A stretch of DNA of 64,000 nucleotides from Aquarana catesbeiana (Eukaryota > Chordata > Amphibia > Anura > Ranidae), in assembly GCF_042186555.1 (NCBI RefSeq), contig NC_133326.1:494721232-494785231 (forward strand), written 5' to 3'. Under the pieces are notes generated by a model. That model saw only the letters and a program-made list of their open reading frames with translations, did no database searches and was not told the origin of the DNA. This document shows, one piece after another, positions 1 through 10,580 of the stretch (within the stretch, counting starts at the first letter, position 1; the number at the start of each line of letters is the position of its first letter). A program made the position numbers and the translations under genes.

Positions 1-640
1 TTCATAAATCAGTTTACATACTGATGAACATCTATTATGAGATTATGAATGAGTGAAACAGTCTACACCGGCCTTTAAATAACTGGAAATGCATATTACT
101 CTAGTAATCAACTGTCTATCCTTTCCATTAGTGGGACTATGTAGTGTGATGCTGCAGCACTATATAAGGCGTAGGTCTTGGCAGCAGCACAGGGGCTGAA
201 TGCACCAGGCTCCCTCTGCAGTGGCACAGAAGTGTTTAGACAATGCGTGCTTGTCTTTATAGAGCACCGGGGCTGTGCATGTCCTTTGCAGTCTCCCACT
301 CGCTGTTAATTATTTAGCACTCTTTCTTTTGTTTTTATTTGTCAGAGTGTCACGGTGAGACAGTTGAAAAAAGGCAATCCATCAGACAGGGATACATGCG
401 TAAAAACATGTACGGCTGCATCATATGCCTTGTTTGGCTTAACATCACTAATGCTGATGATTGTTAAAATAAACCGCTGATTTTATTGCACACAAACACT
501 TAACTTTACCTGCTTCTGGTATGAAGATATTAAGGCTTTTCCAATACACTTGGTGAATGTAGGCTAAATTTAATAAGATGCACAAGTTATTTTTTACTAC
601 AGTCTTCTTTTTTAATGCCTGACTTTTTCTTTCACATGAA
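1..640. other. Unassigned AT-rich sequence
   Basis: No coding region, terminal repeat or tandem array is recognisable here. The stretch has scattered T and A runs and a GC-richer patch around 130-300. The short open frames are not convincing: they have no domain and no splice context. Confidence 0.5.
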
Positions 641-648
641 ATTGATAC

Positions 649-1144
649 TTAAAGTGATTGTAAGGGTTCGTTTTTTTTTTTTGTTTTGTTTAACAAACAT
701 ATCATACTTACCTCCACTGTGCAGCTCATTTTGAACAGAGTGGCCCTGATCCTCGACTTCTGGGGTCCCCCGGTGGCTCTCGCGGCTCCTCCCCACATCA
801 GATAACCCCCTAGGAGAAGCACTCTCCCGGAGGATTACCTTGCGGGCGCCCTCCCGAGTCCAGCATTCAGCATCCATAGAGGCCGAATGCAGGACTTGGC
901 CCCGCCTCCTGGCACCCGTGTCATTGGATTTGATTGACAGCAGCGGGAGCCAATGGCTGCGCTGCTATCAATCTATCCAATCAAGAGCCGAGAACCTCAG
1001 GCAGACAGGAAGCGCGTCCCCATGGGTCAAGTTCCAAGGCTCAGGTAAGTAAAATGGGGGGGCTGGTTACTGCCAGGTGTTTTTTCACCTTAATGCATAG
1101 GATGCATTAAGGTGAAGAAACACGTAGGTTTACAACCCCTTTAA
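649..1144 (+). mobile_element. TTAA-flanked MITE, family A copy 1
   Basis: The element runs between TTAA at 649-652 and TTAA at 1141-1144. The ends are imperfect inverted repeats: TTAAAGTGATTGTAAGG on the left, and TTAAAGGGGTTGTAAACC when the right end is read on the other strand. The body contains a GC-rich block (720-1050) shared with six other copies in the window (2343, 28801, 40396, 50650, 56666 and 58185). It has no transposase. A TTAA target is typical of piggyBac and Kolobok groups, so it is probably a non-autonomous element of one of these. It carries splice-donor consensus CAGGTAAGT at 1042-1050 on plus and AGGTAAGT at 713-706 on minus. Confidence 0.8.
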
Positions 1145-1534
1145 GACCCCATGCACATTGGGCATTTAGCCCTGGTGCATGAGGCTCCCGTGTTTATGTG
1201 CAGGTAAAGAGAGGCTGACATAGAGGCTGACAGATGCTGCAGCTGAATAGAGCTGAATGGTGCACCTAGAGGTATGTATATTTATGGTATTAGGCACCCA
1301 GAGACAAATGCCGACTTTTTGCATTCTTGGTGTTCGTCCCTGGGCACACAATGCCCTAAGCGTTAGTACCGCTAGGTACGTCGTCCTGCTGAAGCAGCAG
1401 TTAGCCTCTCAAAGTTTGACAGGCTGTTGGCAGCAGGTCTGGATGGTGCACCTGTGCCCTTCACCCACACATAAACAATGGAGCCTCAAGGAACACGGCA
1501 AAACAAGCAATGTATATGGGGTCTTAAATTGGTA
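1145..1534. repeat. Interspersed repeat fragment related to 10105-10530
   Basis: This stretch shares ordered blocks with 10105-10530. Examples are the CAGCAGTT...CAGCCTTTC-like block near 1393, the GGTGCACCTG block near 1445, and the catgcaccagggct-type palindromic end near 1165-1190. No terminal duplication could be fixed, and no reading frame is shared between the copies, so it is non-coding. The class is unknown. Confidence 0.5.
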
Positions 1535-2037
1535 TTAACCGCTTGCCGACCAACCGCCACAATTATACTGCGGGAGGTTGACTCGGCTGCGCGGATTGCC
1601 ATAGGTGTACAACGGGCTTGTACACGGAATTCTGTGGGCACACACACGCGTGCCGATTGGCCAGTAGGGGAGCCAATCAGCAGGTCCGGCAGACTCAATG
1701 CTGCCGGTCGCCCGCGATCGTTCCCCGCAGAGACAGAACAGGGATCTGCCAAAGTAAACAAGGCAGATCTCTGTTCTGTCAGGGGATGACACAGAGATCC
1801 TGTCTTTCTGCTATGAGGGAAGACGGATCTGTGTGTTGTCCCAGCAGGCCCATCCCCCATACAGTTAGTAAACACATCCAGGGAACACATTTAATCCCTT
1901 GATCGCCTCTGATGTTAACCCCTTCCCTGCCAGTGCATATTTTTAGCACTGATCACTGTAATAATGTCACTGGTTCCCCAAAAAAAAAAAAGGCAGTTAG
2001 GTTTCTGATCTGTCCGATGTGCAATGTTGCAGTCCCG

Positions 2038-2090
<53 letters not shown>

Positions 2091-2342
2091 GCAGATCACC
2101 GCCATTACTAGTAAAAAATAAATAAATAATAAAAATGCCATAAATCTATCCCCTATTTTGTAGATGCTATAACTTTTGTGCAAACCAATTAATTTACGCT
2201 TATGCTTAAAAAAGGACATCCGTTTTATTTTGACACAACGTCACACAACCGCGCAATTGTCAGTTAAAGTAATGCAGTGCCGTATCGCAAAAAATGGACT
2301 GGTCATTAAGGGGGTAAATCCTTACGGGGCTGAAGTGGTCAA
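1535..2342 (+). mobile_element. TTAACCACTT-family element, copy B1
   Basis: It begins TTAACCGCTTGCCGACC and ends GGGGCTGAAGTGGTCAA. Read inward, both ends give TTRACCRCTT, the terminal signature also seen at 17911, 37278, 43498, 57127 and 63135. The right TTAA has mutated to TCAA and is shared with a family A copy beginning immediately after. There is no transposase. The element holds a 48-base A run at 2041-2088, unusually long for an uninterrupted homopolymer. Confidence 0.75.
2041..2088 (+). repeat. Poly(A) tract, about 48 bases
   Basis: This is an uninterrupted A run inside element B1. It is not at a retrotransposon 3' end, since non-A sequence of the same family continues on both sides. 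It is therefore a microsatellite-like expansion of an internal A stretch, and its exact length may be unreliable in an assembly. Confidence 0.9.
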
Positions 2343-2625
2343 AGGGTCGCCTTTAAAAAACAAAACAAAAAAAACAAACAATAAAAAAAAAAAACACACA
2401 TAATATACTTACCTGCTCTGTACAGTGGTTTTGCACAGAGTAGCCCCAATCCTCCTCTCCTTGCGTCCCCTTGACCAGTGACCCCATAGCAAGTGGCTGG
2501 TGCGTGCTCCCAAGCCCCGCTTTGTGCATAAGACACCTGCCCCCTACTCTCTCCTCATTGGCTTACTGGCTGTGATTGACAGCAGTGGGAGCCAATAGCT
2601 CCCGCTGCTGTTTCAGCCAATATAG
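2343..2625 (+). mobile_element. Family A MITE, copy 2, 3' truncated
   Basis: It shares the family A core in order: acttacct at 2407-2414 (minus-strand splice-donor consensus), the GCACAGAGTAGCCCC block, then the TTGACAGCAGTGGGAGCCAATAG block near 2576. The left end abuts element B1 at a degenerate TTAA site. The right inverted end is not visible. Confidence 0.6.
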
Positions 2626-2639
2626 GTCATTCTGGCAAA

Positions 2640-3210
2640 AATAATTCTGGCACACAAGGCACTCCCTCTCATACATACTTTACAGCAGAGTGCCCAACCT
2701 TTTAAAGAGCGAGGGCCACTTAAGCGACTTGGTAACCTGTTGTGAGTAGAGTGGGCAGATGACAGGTCCGTGTCCACTCTGCATATACACAGCCTGCTCT
2801 ACTCTTTGGTCCCTCCAATATGATCCGATCCCAGACGGAAAGGGACAGATCCCCTTCTGTTTTTTTTTTTTTAGCAGATTGGATTGAAGGTAGGCAGGTG
2901 TATATGGACACGAGTCTGCTTACATCTGCCACCCCATAGAGGTGAATGGAGTGTCCAATTGGGTCTGCCTGCATAAAAGGGCCTATGGCTGCTTTAACAC
3001 TGATGCGCTGCAGTTTACTTGCACTGGGGGTGATTCACAGTGCACCTGTTGCTTTTCTGCTGCTTACCTGCACTTTGCCATAGACTTCTATTATTTCCTA
3101 CAGGTGTGGTGCACTTTCTAAAAGTACACCAAATCCGCAGGTAATAACAGAAGTCTATGGCTCAGTGCAGGTAAGCAGCCCAGTAACCACTGCAGAATAG
3201 ATATTGCCCA
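2640..3210. repeat. Diverged non-coding repeat fragments
   Basis: Positions 2690-2735 resemble the end of a short hAT-like element, with gcccaacctttt and gcgagggccac. A similar piece lies at 50607-50645. Positions 2740-2995 share word order with 60560-60850, including gaatggagtgtc and gtctgcctg. Positions 3000-3205 contain inverted blocks around tagacttctatta and agaagtctatggc, similar to 51770-51870. No protein remains are visible. Confidence 0.4.
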
Positions 3211-3324
3211 TATATAAAATGTGATTTTAGTAATAAACTGACCTTTAATAACAGTCTTCCATTCACGTATTGTCAGCTGTTGCTGTCCCATGCAGAGTAC
3301 ATTTGGTATCACTCTGGCTGTGAC

Positions 3325-3530
3325 AGGTACCGGCGCTATAGAGGAAGCATCAGGTTATGTGGCTCTGCTCCATAGCCGCTTGCTTCCTCCACCGCTGGAT
3401 CCATAACACCGATGCTCTGGGATGGCAGGTCGGCAACCCACGATCTGGGCTTGCCAAACCCACCATCCCAGAGCAGGAGGTTGCGGCCCATATCAGATGG
3501 CACCCCTGCTTTATAGGATCCAAAAGCAAT
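3325..3530 (+). repeat. Interspersed repeat, copy 1 (second copy near 52105)
   Basis: GGCGCTATAGAGGAAGCAT begins a block whose order of words matches 52105-52330: GGCGCTACAGAGGAAGCAT, then CCNCTTGCTTCCTC, CTTTGGGATGG-like and CACATCAGA. The copies are clearly diverged. No open frame is conserved between them. Confidence 0.5.
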
Positions 3531-3616
3531 GTTCCACACGCACATATTCAAGAAACCGGCTGTTCAGTGATGCTGGGTGCTGCAATGACCATAGGCTGGA
3601 AACCGTGGATGATCAA

Positions 3617-3798
3617 AGTGAAGAAAATGTCATCAGTGCACCAAGGATTCCTCGAAAGGATCCAAAGCTTTATTCCATGGTCACATGATAAATATACAGC
3701 AAACAGCAATGCAGGCTGTATTTTTATTATGTGACCACAGAATAAAGCTTTAGACCCTTTCGAGGAATCCTTGATGTGCTGATGACATTTTCTTCACT
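3617..3798. repeat. Long near-perfect inverted repeat (hairpin)
   Basis: Arms of about 85 bases (3617-3704 and 3714-3798) face each other across a loop of roughly 10 bases. Matching blocks include AGTGAAGAAAATGTCATCAG with its complement, CCTCGAAAGG against CCTTTCGAGG, and AAAGCTTTATTC against GAATAAAGCTTTA. Mismatches are few. It could be a foldback transposon relic or a head-to-head copy of one repeat end. It has no coding capacity. Confidence 0.85.
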
Positions 3799-4152
3799 CT
3801 GCTTTATAGGATGGTACTTGCCATTCACTCTGCATCTTCTAATCTGTGGTCACATGAGCAGACGATTATCCGAACAGGAACCAAACAGTTAAGAATGGGT
3901 GAGTTCTAAAGCTCTATTCATATACATGGCAAAGCTATATATAGCGGAAAGTATTCAGACCCCCTTAAATTTTTCACTCTTTGTTATATTGCAGCCATTT
4001 GCTAAAATCATTTAGGTTCAGTTTTTTTCCTCATTAATGTACACACAGCACCCCATATTGACAGAAAAACACAGAATTGTTGACATTTTTGCAGATTTAT
4101 TAAAAAAGAAAAACTGAAATATCACATGGTCCTAAGTATTCAGACCCTTTGC

Positions 4153-5399
4153 TCAGTATTTAGTAGAAGCACCCTTTTGATCTAATACAGCCATAAGTCT
4201 TTTTGGGAAAGATGCAACAAGTTTTTCACACCTGGATTTGGGGATCCTCTGCCATTCTTCCTTACAGATCCTCTCTAGTTCTGTCAAGTTGGATGGTAAA
4301 CGTTGGTGGACAGCCATTTTTAGGTCTCTCCAGAGATGCTCAATTGGGTTTAAGTCAGGGCTCTGGCTGGGCCATTCAAGAACAGTCACGGAGTTGTTGT
4401 GAAGCCACTCCTTCGTTATTTTAGCTGTGTGCTTAGGGTCATTGTCTTGTTGGAAGGTAAACCTTCGGCCAAGTCTGAGGTCCTGAGCACCCTGGAGAAG
4501 GTTTTCGTCCATGATATCCCTGTACTTGGCCGCATTATTCTTTCCCTCACTTGCAACCAGTCGTCCTGTCCCTGCAGCTGAAAAACACCCCCACAGCATG
4601 ATGCTGCCACTCAAGAACAGTCACGGAGTTGTTGTGAAGCCACACCTTCGTTATTTTAGCTGCATGCTTAGGGTCATTCCCTTGTTGGAAGGTAAACCTT
4701 TGGCCAAGTCTGAGGTCCTGAGCACTCTGGAGAAGGTTTTTGTCCAGGATATCCCTGTACTTGGCCGCATTCATCTTTCCCTCACTTGCAACCAGTCGTC
4801 CTGTCCCTGCAGCTGAAAAACACCCCCACAGCATGATGCTGCCACCATCATGCTTCACTGTTGGGACTGCATTGGACAGGTGATGAGCAGTGCCTGGTTT
4901 TCTCCACACATACCGCTTAGAATTAAGGCCAAAAAGTTCTATCTTGGTCTCAGACCAGAGAATCTTATTTCTCACCATCTTGGAGTCCTTCAGGTGTTTT
5001 TTTAGCAAACTCCATGCGGGCTGTCATGTGTCTTGCACTGAGGAGAGGCTTCCGTAGGGCCACTCTGCCATAAAGTCCCAACTGGTGGAGGGCTGCAGTG
5101 ATGGTTGAACTTTCTACAACTTTCTCCCGACTGCATCTCTGGAGCTCAGCCATAGTGATCTTTTGGTTCTTCTTTACCTCTCTCACCAAGGCTCTTCTCC
5201 CACGATAGCTCAGTTTGGCCGGACGGCCAGCTTTAGGAAGGGTTCTGGTCATCCCAAACGTCTTCCAATTAAGGATTATGGAGGCCACATTGCTCTTAGG
5301 AACCTTAAGTGCAGCAGAATTTTTTTTGTAACCTTGGCCAGATCTGTGCCTTGCCACAATTCTGTCTCTGAGCTCTTCAGGCAGTTCCTTTGAACTCAT
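4153..5399 (-). pseudogene. Tc1 transposase remnant of Tc1-A
   Basis: The N-terminal paired-type helix-turn-helix region begins at MSSKELPEELRDRIV (about 5396) and stays open past RPAKLSYRGRRALVREV, to about 4985. A frameshift follows. In the next frame the WSDETK motif expected to carry the first catalytic aspartate reads WSETK, so that Asp is lost. The NDPKH motif is present, but a 235-bp tandem duplication shifts the frame after TVLEW. A second copy of this segment then carries NDPKH and the downstream SPDLNPIEHLW block with the DD34E glutamate. It cannot encode an active enzyme. In the family the protein cuts and pastes at TA sites. Confidence 0.92.
4376..4845. repeat. 235-bp tandem duplication inside Tc1-A
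   Basis: The block starting CAAGAACAGTCACGGAG at 4377 recurs at 4612, and the copies run in register to the CAGCATGATGCTGCCAC block (ends near 4610 and 4845). The period is 235 bases, not a multiple of three. The copies differ at scattered bases, so the event is not very recent. Confidence 0.9.
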
Positions 5400-5779
5400 G
5401 ATTCTCATTTGCTCTGACATGCACTGTGAGCTGTAAGCTCTTATATAGACAAGGTGTGTGGCTTTCCTAATCAAGTCCAATCAGTATAATCAAACACAGC
5501 TGGACTCAAATGAAGGTGTAGAACCATCTCAAGGATGATCAGAAGAAATGGACAGCACCTGAGTTAAATATATGAGTGTCACAGCAAAGGATCTGAATAC
5601 CATGTGATATTTCAGTTATTCTTTTTTAATAAATCTGCAAAAATGTCAACAATTCTGTGTTTTTCTGTCAATACGGGGTGCTGTGTGTACATTAATGAGG
5701 AAAAAAAAATGAACTTAAATGATTTTAGCAAATGGCTGAAGTGAAAAATTTAAGGCTGTCTGAATACTTTCCGTCCCCA

Positions 5780-5800
5780 CTGTGTGTGTGTGTGTGTGTA

Positions 5801-5893
<93 letters not shown>

Positions 5894-5925
5894 GTATACA
5901 TACACACACACACACACACACACAG
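5780..5925. repeat. (TG)n-(TA)n-(CA)n compound microsatellite
   Basis: TG repeats at about 5781-5808 pass into TA repeats (about 5809-5871), then CA repeats (about 5872-5925, interrupted by gtatac). TG on the left pairs with CA on the right, so the whole 145-base tract is self-complementary and could extrude as a cruciform. It starts exactly at the CACTG tip of Tc1-A. Confidence 0.95.
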
Positions 5926-5929
5926 TATC

Positions 5930-6075
5930 TTAGATTGTAAGCTCTAATGATCAGGGCCCTCTATTTCTGCTTGTATTGATTTGTATTGTAACTGTACGGT
6001 CTGTCTTTATTTTATAAAGTGCTGGATAAACTGTTGGCGCTATATAAATCCTGTATAAAAATAATATATATGTTT
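5930..6075 (+). repeat. SINE-like or LINE-tail repeat with GGCGCTATATAAAT end
   Basis: The sequence TTAGATTGTAAGCTCT is followed by CAGGGCCCTCT and, after about 70 bases, GTTGGCGCTATATAAAT and an A-rich tail. I recognise this order as a widespread fish and amphibian repeat, but I cannot assign it firmly to a SINE or LINE 3' end family from the sequence alone. Confidence 0.55.
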
Positions 6076-7150
6076 AGCAGTGCACTCAACCCTCAATACA
6101 TTGGCATACAAGAGGGGTCATGGACCTTGGTATATTGAACTACATCACTGGTCACAAATGATATTTCTGAAAAGTCAGGCAAAATATAGATTTCAACCTG
6201 TATAAACAAAACGCAAGTTTTTTGTTTTGCAGAAAGGTTGTGGGTTTTCTCAAACTGCAATATATGACTCATGACCAATTTAGTTGCAAACAGTTCTTAG
6301 TGGAGGTTTTATGTAAGTGGATCACATTCATTCAAATGTCTGTTATTGTTCCCTACAAAAGCACTATTTTCATTGGAAGGGATAAGAAATGCAATAAGTG
6401 CGCTCATCATGGTGCTGAAACCACAAAGTGCACTTCCGTGGTTATATATGAGTGCACACAAAGGTCACAAAGAGTATTATTGTAATGCAACATCATGACA
6501 ATGAATGTAAATTACTGGGTCTTAAGGCAAAATTGTAAAAGAGCCATCTGCCACTCTGAGCTTCAGATTATACCATCATGGGCCATGTGCCATTCTAAAA
6601 TAATGACCAACACTGAAGCACTCTAATTGCTGTTACAGCTATCTGTCCCAGGTGTCTGGACTACAACCATTCATTTCTTTAGAACGGTCTGCCATATGTT
6701 ACTGCTACCTAGAAAATCATTATACTGCCAGACAGATGGGCATCTTTCTGACTTGTTTTGTCCTTCATGCACCAACCCCCGTGCTGCTGGGCCCTAGAGC
6801 AGATACATGTCTGCCTTGGCTTTGGTTAAACCCACGATAAGACTACTAACCTGCTTTTTTTTATTTTAAAGCAGAAAAGCTGAACAACTATATAATATTT
6901 TAAATATGGCATTTTTATTACTGCTAGCTTTAAATTGAAGAACTGTGAAAATGCAGAGCCTCCTGGTTTCGCAACCTAGTTCATCACTATCCTGGAACAC
7001 CAATGGCTGCTCCCAAATTGCTTCCATTACAGCTTACCATCAAGGCTTGTGAATGTTCACAAAGGAAAAAAAACATCGTAACACAAGACTGAGTGGCAAG
7101 GTTAGCAGCAGCTCCTTGTTCTCACAACAAGGATTCCATGCTGTCAGTGA
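6076..7150. other. Unassigned sequence
   Basis: No inverted ends, tandem array or protein similarity was recognised. Short open frames (for example 6222-6485 and 6652-6840) have no recognisable domain or splice context. Confidence 0.5.
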
Positions 7151-7162
7151 GCGATATATATA

Positions 7163-7165
<3 letters not shown>

Positions 7166-7247
<82 letters not shown>

Positions 7248-7290
7248 CAGAGAGAGACAGAGAGAGAGAGACAGAGAGAGAGAGAGATAC
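7166..7290 (+). repeat. (GA)n microsatellite
   Basis: Purine-pure GA repeats about 120 bases long, with occasional CA interruptions (gacaga), end in a short AC run at 7290-7302. The array directly abuts the terminal repeat of Tc1-B. The arginine-glutamate open frames through it are low-complexity artefacts. Confidence 0.97.
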
Positions 7291-7479
7291 ACACACACAC
7301 ACGGCCAAAAATATTGGCACCCCTGCATCTCTGCCAGATAATGCACCACTTCACCCAGAAAATTGTTTAGACATTCTCATGTTTATTTCTATTGTTTTTA
7401 TTAGTAGGACGCAAAAAAGTGGAGAAACAAAAAGCCAATTCCACGCAAAACTCCAAAAATGGGACTGGACAAAATTATT

Positions 7480-8480
7480 GGCACCCTCAATTTAAAATTT
7501 GGTAGCACAATCCTTGGAAAAAATAACTGAAATCAATTGTTTGCATTACGTAACCATTAATGAGTTTCTTACATCTACTGGAATTTTGGACCATTCTTCT
7601 TTCACCAACTGCTCCGGGTCGCTCAGATTGGAAGGGTTCCTTTTCCCAACTGCTCTTTTGAGATCTCTCCACAGGTGCTCTTTGGGATTTTGATCTGGAT
7701 TCATTGCTGGCCAGTTCAGTACTCTCCAGTGCTTTGTCTGAAGCCATTACTTGGTAATTTTTGATGTGTGCTTTGAGTCATTGTCCTGCCGTAAGACCCA
7801 TAACCTCTGACAGGTGACCCACCTTTCTAAAACTGGGCCCTATATTGCACCCCAGAATTCTTTGGTAGTCTTCAGATTTCATAATTCCTTGCACACGGTC
7901 AAGACATCCAGTGCCTGATGCAGCAAAGCAACCCCAAAACATCAGTGAACCTCCACCATGTAGGGACTGTATTCTTATCTAAAAGCCTCATTTCTTTTTC
8001 CGAAAACCGTAGAATGATGGACTTTACCAAAAAACTATAATTGTGATTTGTCTGTCCACAGCACATTCTGTCAAAAGGATTTTGGCTTCCTCAGGTACGT
8101 TTTGGCAAACTCCAATCTGACTTTTTGTCAGCAGTGGGGTCCTCCTGAGTCTCCTACCATGGCGTCACTTTTTATTGGCAATGTGTAGTGCGAGCTACAG
8201 TTGTACACTGTGCCTGAAGGTCAGCTTGAACTTGTCTGGAAGTTGATTGAGGTTCTTTATCCACGATTCGAACAATCCTTCGTTGCAATATTTGATCAAC
8301 TTTTCTCTTTTGTCCACACCCAGGGAGATTAGCTACAGTGCCATGGGCTGTAAACTTTGTGACAACGTTGCGCACGTTGGCACAGGAATATTAATATCTC
8401 TGGAAATGGACTTGTAAACATGTTTTTCCACAATTTTTGTTCCCAAATCCTCAGACAATTCTTTGCTGCTCTTTGGCTTC
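7480..8480 (-). pseudogene. Tc1-like transposase remnant of Tc1-B
   Basis: Reading on minus, the segment 8375-8172 preserves part of the N-terminal DNA-binding region, including VTKFTAHGTVANLPGCG (linker typical of Tc1 proteins) and LQRRIVRIVDKEPQSTSRQVQADL. Later catalytic segments (about 8100-7560) can be followed only by changing frame repeatedly, through stops and small indels. Non-functional. Confidence 0.8.
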
Positions 8481-8903
8481 TTTTACACTGGGACCGCCTG
8501 AGCGTTTATGCTAAAGTGCTGCTCGTTTTAGAGGCGCTTTAGCGTAATTTAAGCGTTGCTTTTTGGCCGCTAGCGGGGAGCTTTAAACCCCAGCTAGAGG
8601 ACAAAGAAGGGGTTAAAAGCGCCCATGTTGCGGTGCTTCCGAATCACTTTTCAGGTGCTTCATAAGTGCTGCCCGTTCATTTTAATGGGCAGGGCGTTTT
8701 GGGAGTGCTGTATACAGCACTCCCAAACCTCCCTAAAAGATGCTGCTTGCAGGACTTTTTCTAATGTCCTGCATGCGCACCGCCCCAGTGTGAAAGCACT
8801 CGGGCTTTCACATTCAGGCAGCATGGGAGGCAGTTCTCAAGCGCTTTACAGGCGCCATTTCTAGCGCTAAAATGCCTGAAAATTGCCTCAGTGTGAAAGG
8901 GGT
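8480..8903. mobile_element. MITE nested in Tc1-B
   Basis: Terminal inverted sequences TTTTACACTGGGACCGCC and, read from the right, CCCCTTTCACACTGAGGC bound a segment rich in AGCGCTTTAGCG words. Tc1-B terminal-region sequence continues on both sides, so it entered after Tc1-B. Exact ends and target duplication are unclear because both borders are T/C-rich. No reading frame. Confidence 0.7.
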
Positions 8904-9302
8904 CTTTCTCTTCTCCATGCTCCGTGCGGCACACAGAGACACACATAAGGTGGAGTCAATTTATCACCATTTTAACTGGTTGCAGGTGTCATTTCTATAC
9001 TGTCAGCACCTGTTAATTGATACAGGTGAGTTTAATTACAAATTACAGGACCATCACAAACTTGGAATGCAATTATTTTTTTACAATTTTGAGAAGGTGC
9101 CAATAATTTTTTCCAGTCCATTTTTGAAGATTTGCATGGAATGTGTCAGATTTTGCTTTTTGCTTCTACACTTTGAGTCATACCTATACAAACAATAGAA
9201 AAAAACATGAGAATGCCTAAACATTTGTAATTGCAACAAGTTTCTAGGTGAAGTGGTGCATTATCTGACAAATGCAGGGGTGCCAATATTTTTGGCCATG
9301 AA

Positions 9303-9850
9303 TATAGGTCAGCCAATAAAAATATAAAAAAAGCCAGCCAATGTGTGAAATATGGGAAATCGGGGAATGATGCCATTGTTTTCAGGCCGACTGAACGAAG
9401 AACTGAAAATTGGACTTTTAAAAAGGGAAACATTTATTTTTTCATAGAGTTTTGACAGCTGCTATATATGTAGCTTATAACAGCTGTTATGAGCAGGTAC
9501 TGTTAGAAAGCATACCAAGAGGAAAGGCATGAGTCACTTTACACAGTAAATCTAAGAAGTTGGCTTTATAGCTAAACAAATATTCATGAAATGAGCCAGG
9601 TCCATTCATGCCTAGACAGCATATACAGTACACATCGGATAAGGAAAAACATAATCAATATACATGCACAAGTTGTATTCCATTTTTACGGTTTTTACAA
9701 CCTTAAGCAAGCTGAATTTCAACACATCATTCCATTCTACAAATAAGCAACTAGCTTGGCACGTGTAGATGGTCTGTATAGTGACTTTCACAAGTTCATA
9801 TGTAAAAGCCTGATAATTGAAAAACAGTGAAACAAAGAGCAAGGTTCTCC
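9303..9850. other. Unassigned sequence
   Basis: Nothing recognisable apart from short inverted words around 9455-9495 (gacagctgctatat and ataacagctgttat). No gene-like frame with splice signals. Confidence 0.45.
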
Positions 9851-9853
9851 TTA

Positions 9854-10077
9854 GGCCCCTTTTGTGCGATTTTGCCACGATTTCAGGGAATGCCTGTGTA
9901 AACTTGAGGTCTTTGAACCTCAACTCGCATCAAAGTTGGACCAAAGTAGTACAGGGACTACTTTGAAGTCTGGGCGACTGGATGTCGCACATATATGAAT
10001 AGTACTCATTGGAAATCATGAGATGCGACTTTGCAGTTCCAAGTCGCAGGACAAGTCGCAAAAGTGTGAAAGGGGCC
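9854..10077. mobile_element. MITE with GGCCCCTTT ends, copy 1
   Basis: The ends GGCCCCTTTTGTGCGA and TGTGAAAGGGGCC are inverted, flanked by TTA at 9851-9853 and TTA at 10078-10080. The body (gcctgtgtaaacttgaggtc, caactcgcatcaa, gtacagggacta) matches the copy at 49820-50052. A 3-bp TWA-type duplication suggests a PIF/Harbinger relative. Confidence 0.85.
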
Positions 10078-10081
10078 TTAA

Positions 10082-10580
10082 AGCTACATTACACAGAAGG
10101 CAGAAGTAGAGTGAAGACTTGGGCCTCATGCCAACTGGGCAATGGCACGAGATCCTGGCATTCTTGTACAGATGGAAGGCACAGGTGAAATGTCCAGCCT
10201 CCCTGCCAGCAGCCTGGAAAACTATGTGAGGCTAAAAGCTGCTTCAGCAGGACGAAGTTGGAAAGTGCAGATAGTGGTACTTACCTTTAAGACCGTATGC
10301 GCCCAGAGATGAATGCCAGGAATACAGACTGCTTGCGTTCTGCGCATTACTTCCTGTATGCATACTGATCTAAACATAAGTACCACTTGGTGCATTATCC
10401 AACCGCAGCAGTTGTCAGCCTTTCAGAGTTTTACAGACTGCCGGTAGCAGAGCTGGACTGTGCACCTGCACCTTCCACTTGCACGTAACATGGAAGTCTC
10501 ATGCACCAGGGCTAAGCATGAGGCCTGTTAGAGTAGGATTCTCTTTCGTCTAGCTAAAGCCTTTAACAGGCATCACTAAA
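10082..10580. repeat. Interspersed repeat related to 1145-1534
   Basis: Ordered similarity to 1145-1534 (cagcagttgtcagcctttc, ctggactgtgcacctg). The ends carry gggcctcatgcc near 10122 and gcatgaggcctgt near 10518, which are inverted to one another, so this looks like a non-coding DNA transposon of about 410 bp. No coding sequence. Confidence 0.55.

Larger units (their letters stand above)
3942..5782 (-). mobile_element. Tc1/mariner element (Tc1-A), transposase on minus
   Basis: Long terminal inverted repeats bound the element: GGAAAGTATTCAGACC near 3946 on the left, and the complementary GTCTGAATACTTTCC near 5758 on the right. The repeats extend about 130 bases inward (attttagcaaatggctg and complement). 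The left tip is damaged (atatatagcggaaag), while the right tip keeps CCCCACTG and then runs into a TG/TA/CA microsatellite. At about 1.84 kb it exceeds the usual 1.6 kb because of an internal 235-bp duplication. Confidence 0.92.
7301..9302 (-). mobile_element. Tc1/mariner element (Tc1-B), internally interrupted
   Basis: The left end carries GGCCAAAAATATTGGCACCC (7303-7322). The right end carries the complement, GGGTGCCAATATTTTTGGCC (9278-9297). The inverted repeats continue inward (gcaccacttcac and gtgaagtggtgc). The GGCAC...GGCCAAA end type is a common Tc1-like group in frogs and fish. About 430 bp of foreign MITE sits near 8480-8903. The flanking TA duplication could not be fixed because the left flank is microsatellite. 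Confidence 0.9.

Noticed and set aside
3357..3734. 125-codon plus frame
   Set aside because: Runs across a dispersed repeat and into the hairpin; no domain, and the related copy at 52105 does not preserve it.
5715..5947. Open frames of VCVCV and IYIYIY
   Set aside because: Translation of the TG/TA/CA microsatellite.
7053..7370. Long Arg/Glu and Leu/Ser open frames through the GA repeat
   Set aside because: They exist in several frames on both strands and consist only of microsatellite translation; no start context or domain.
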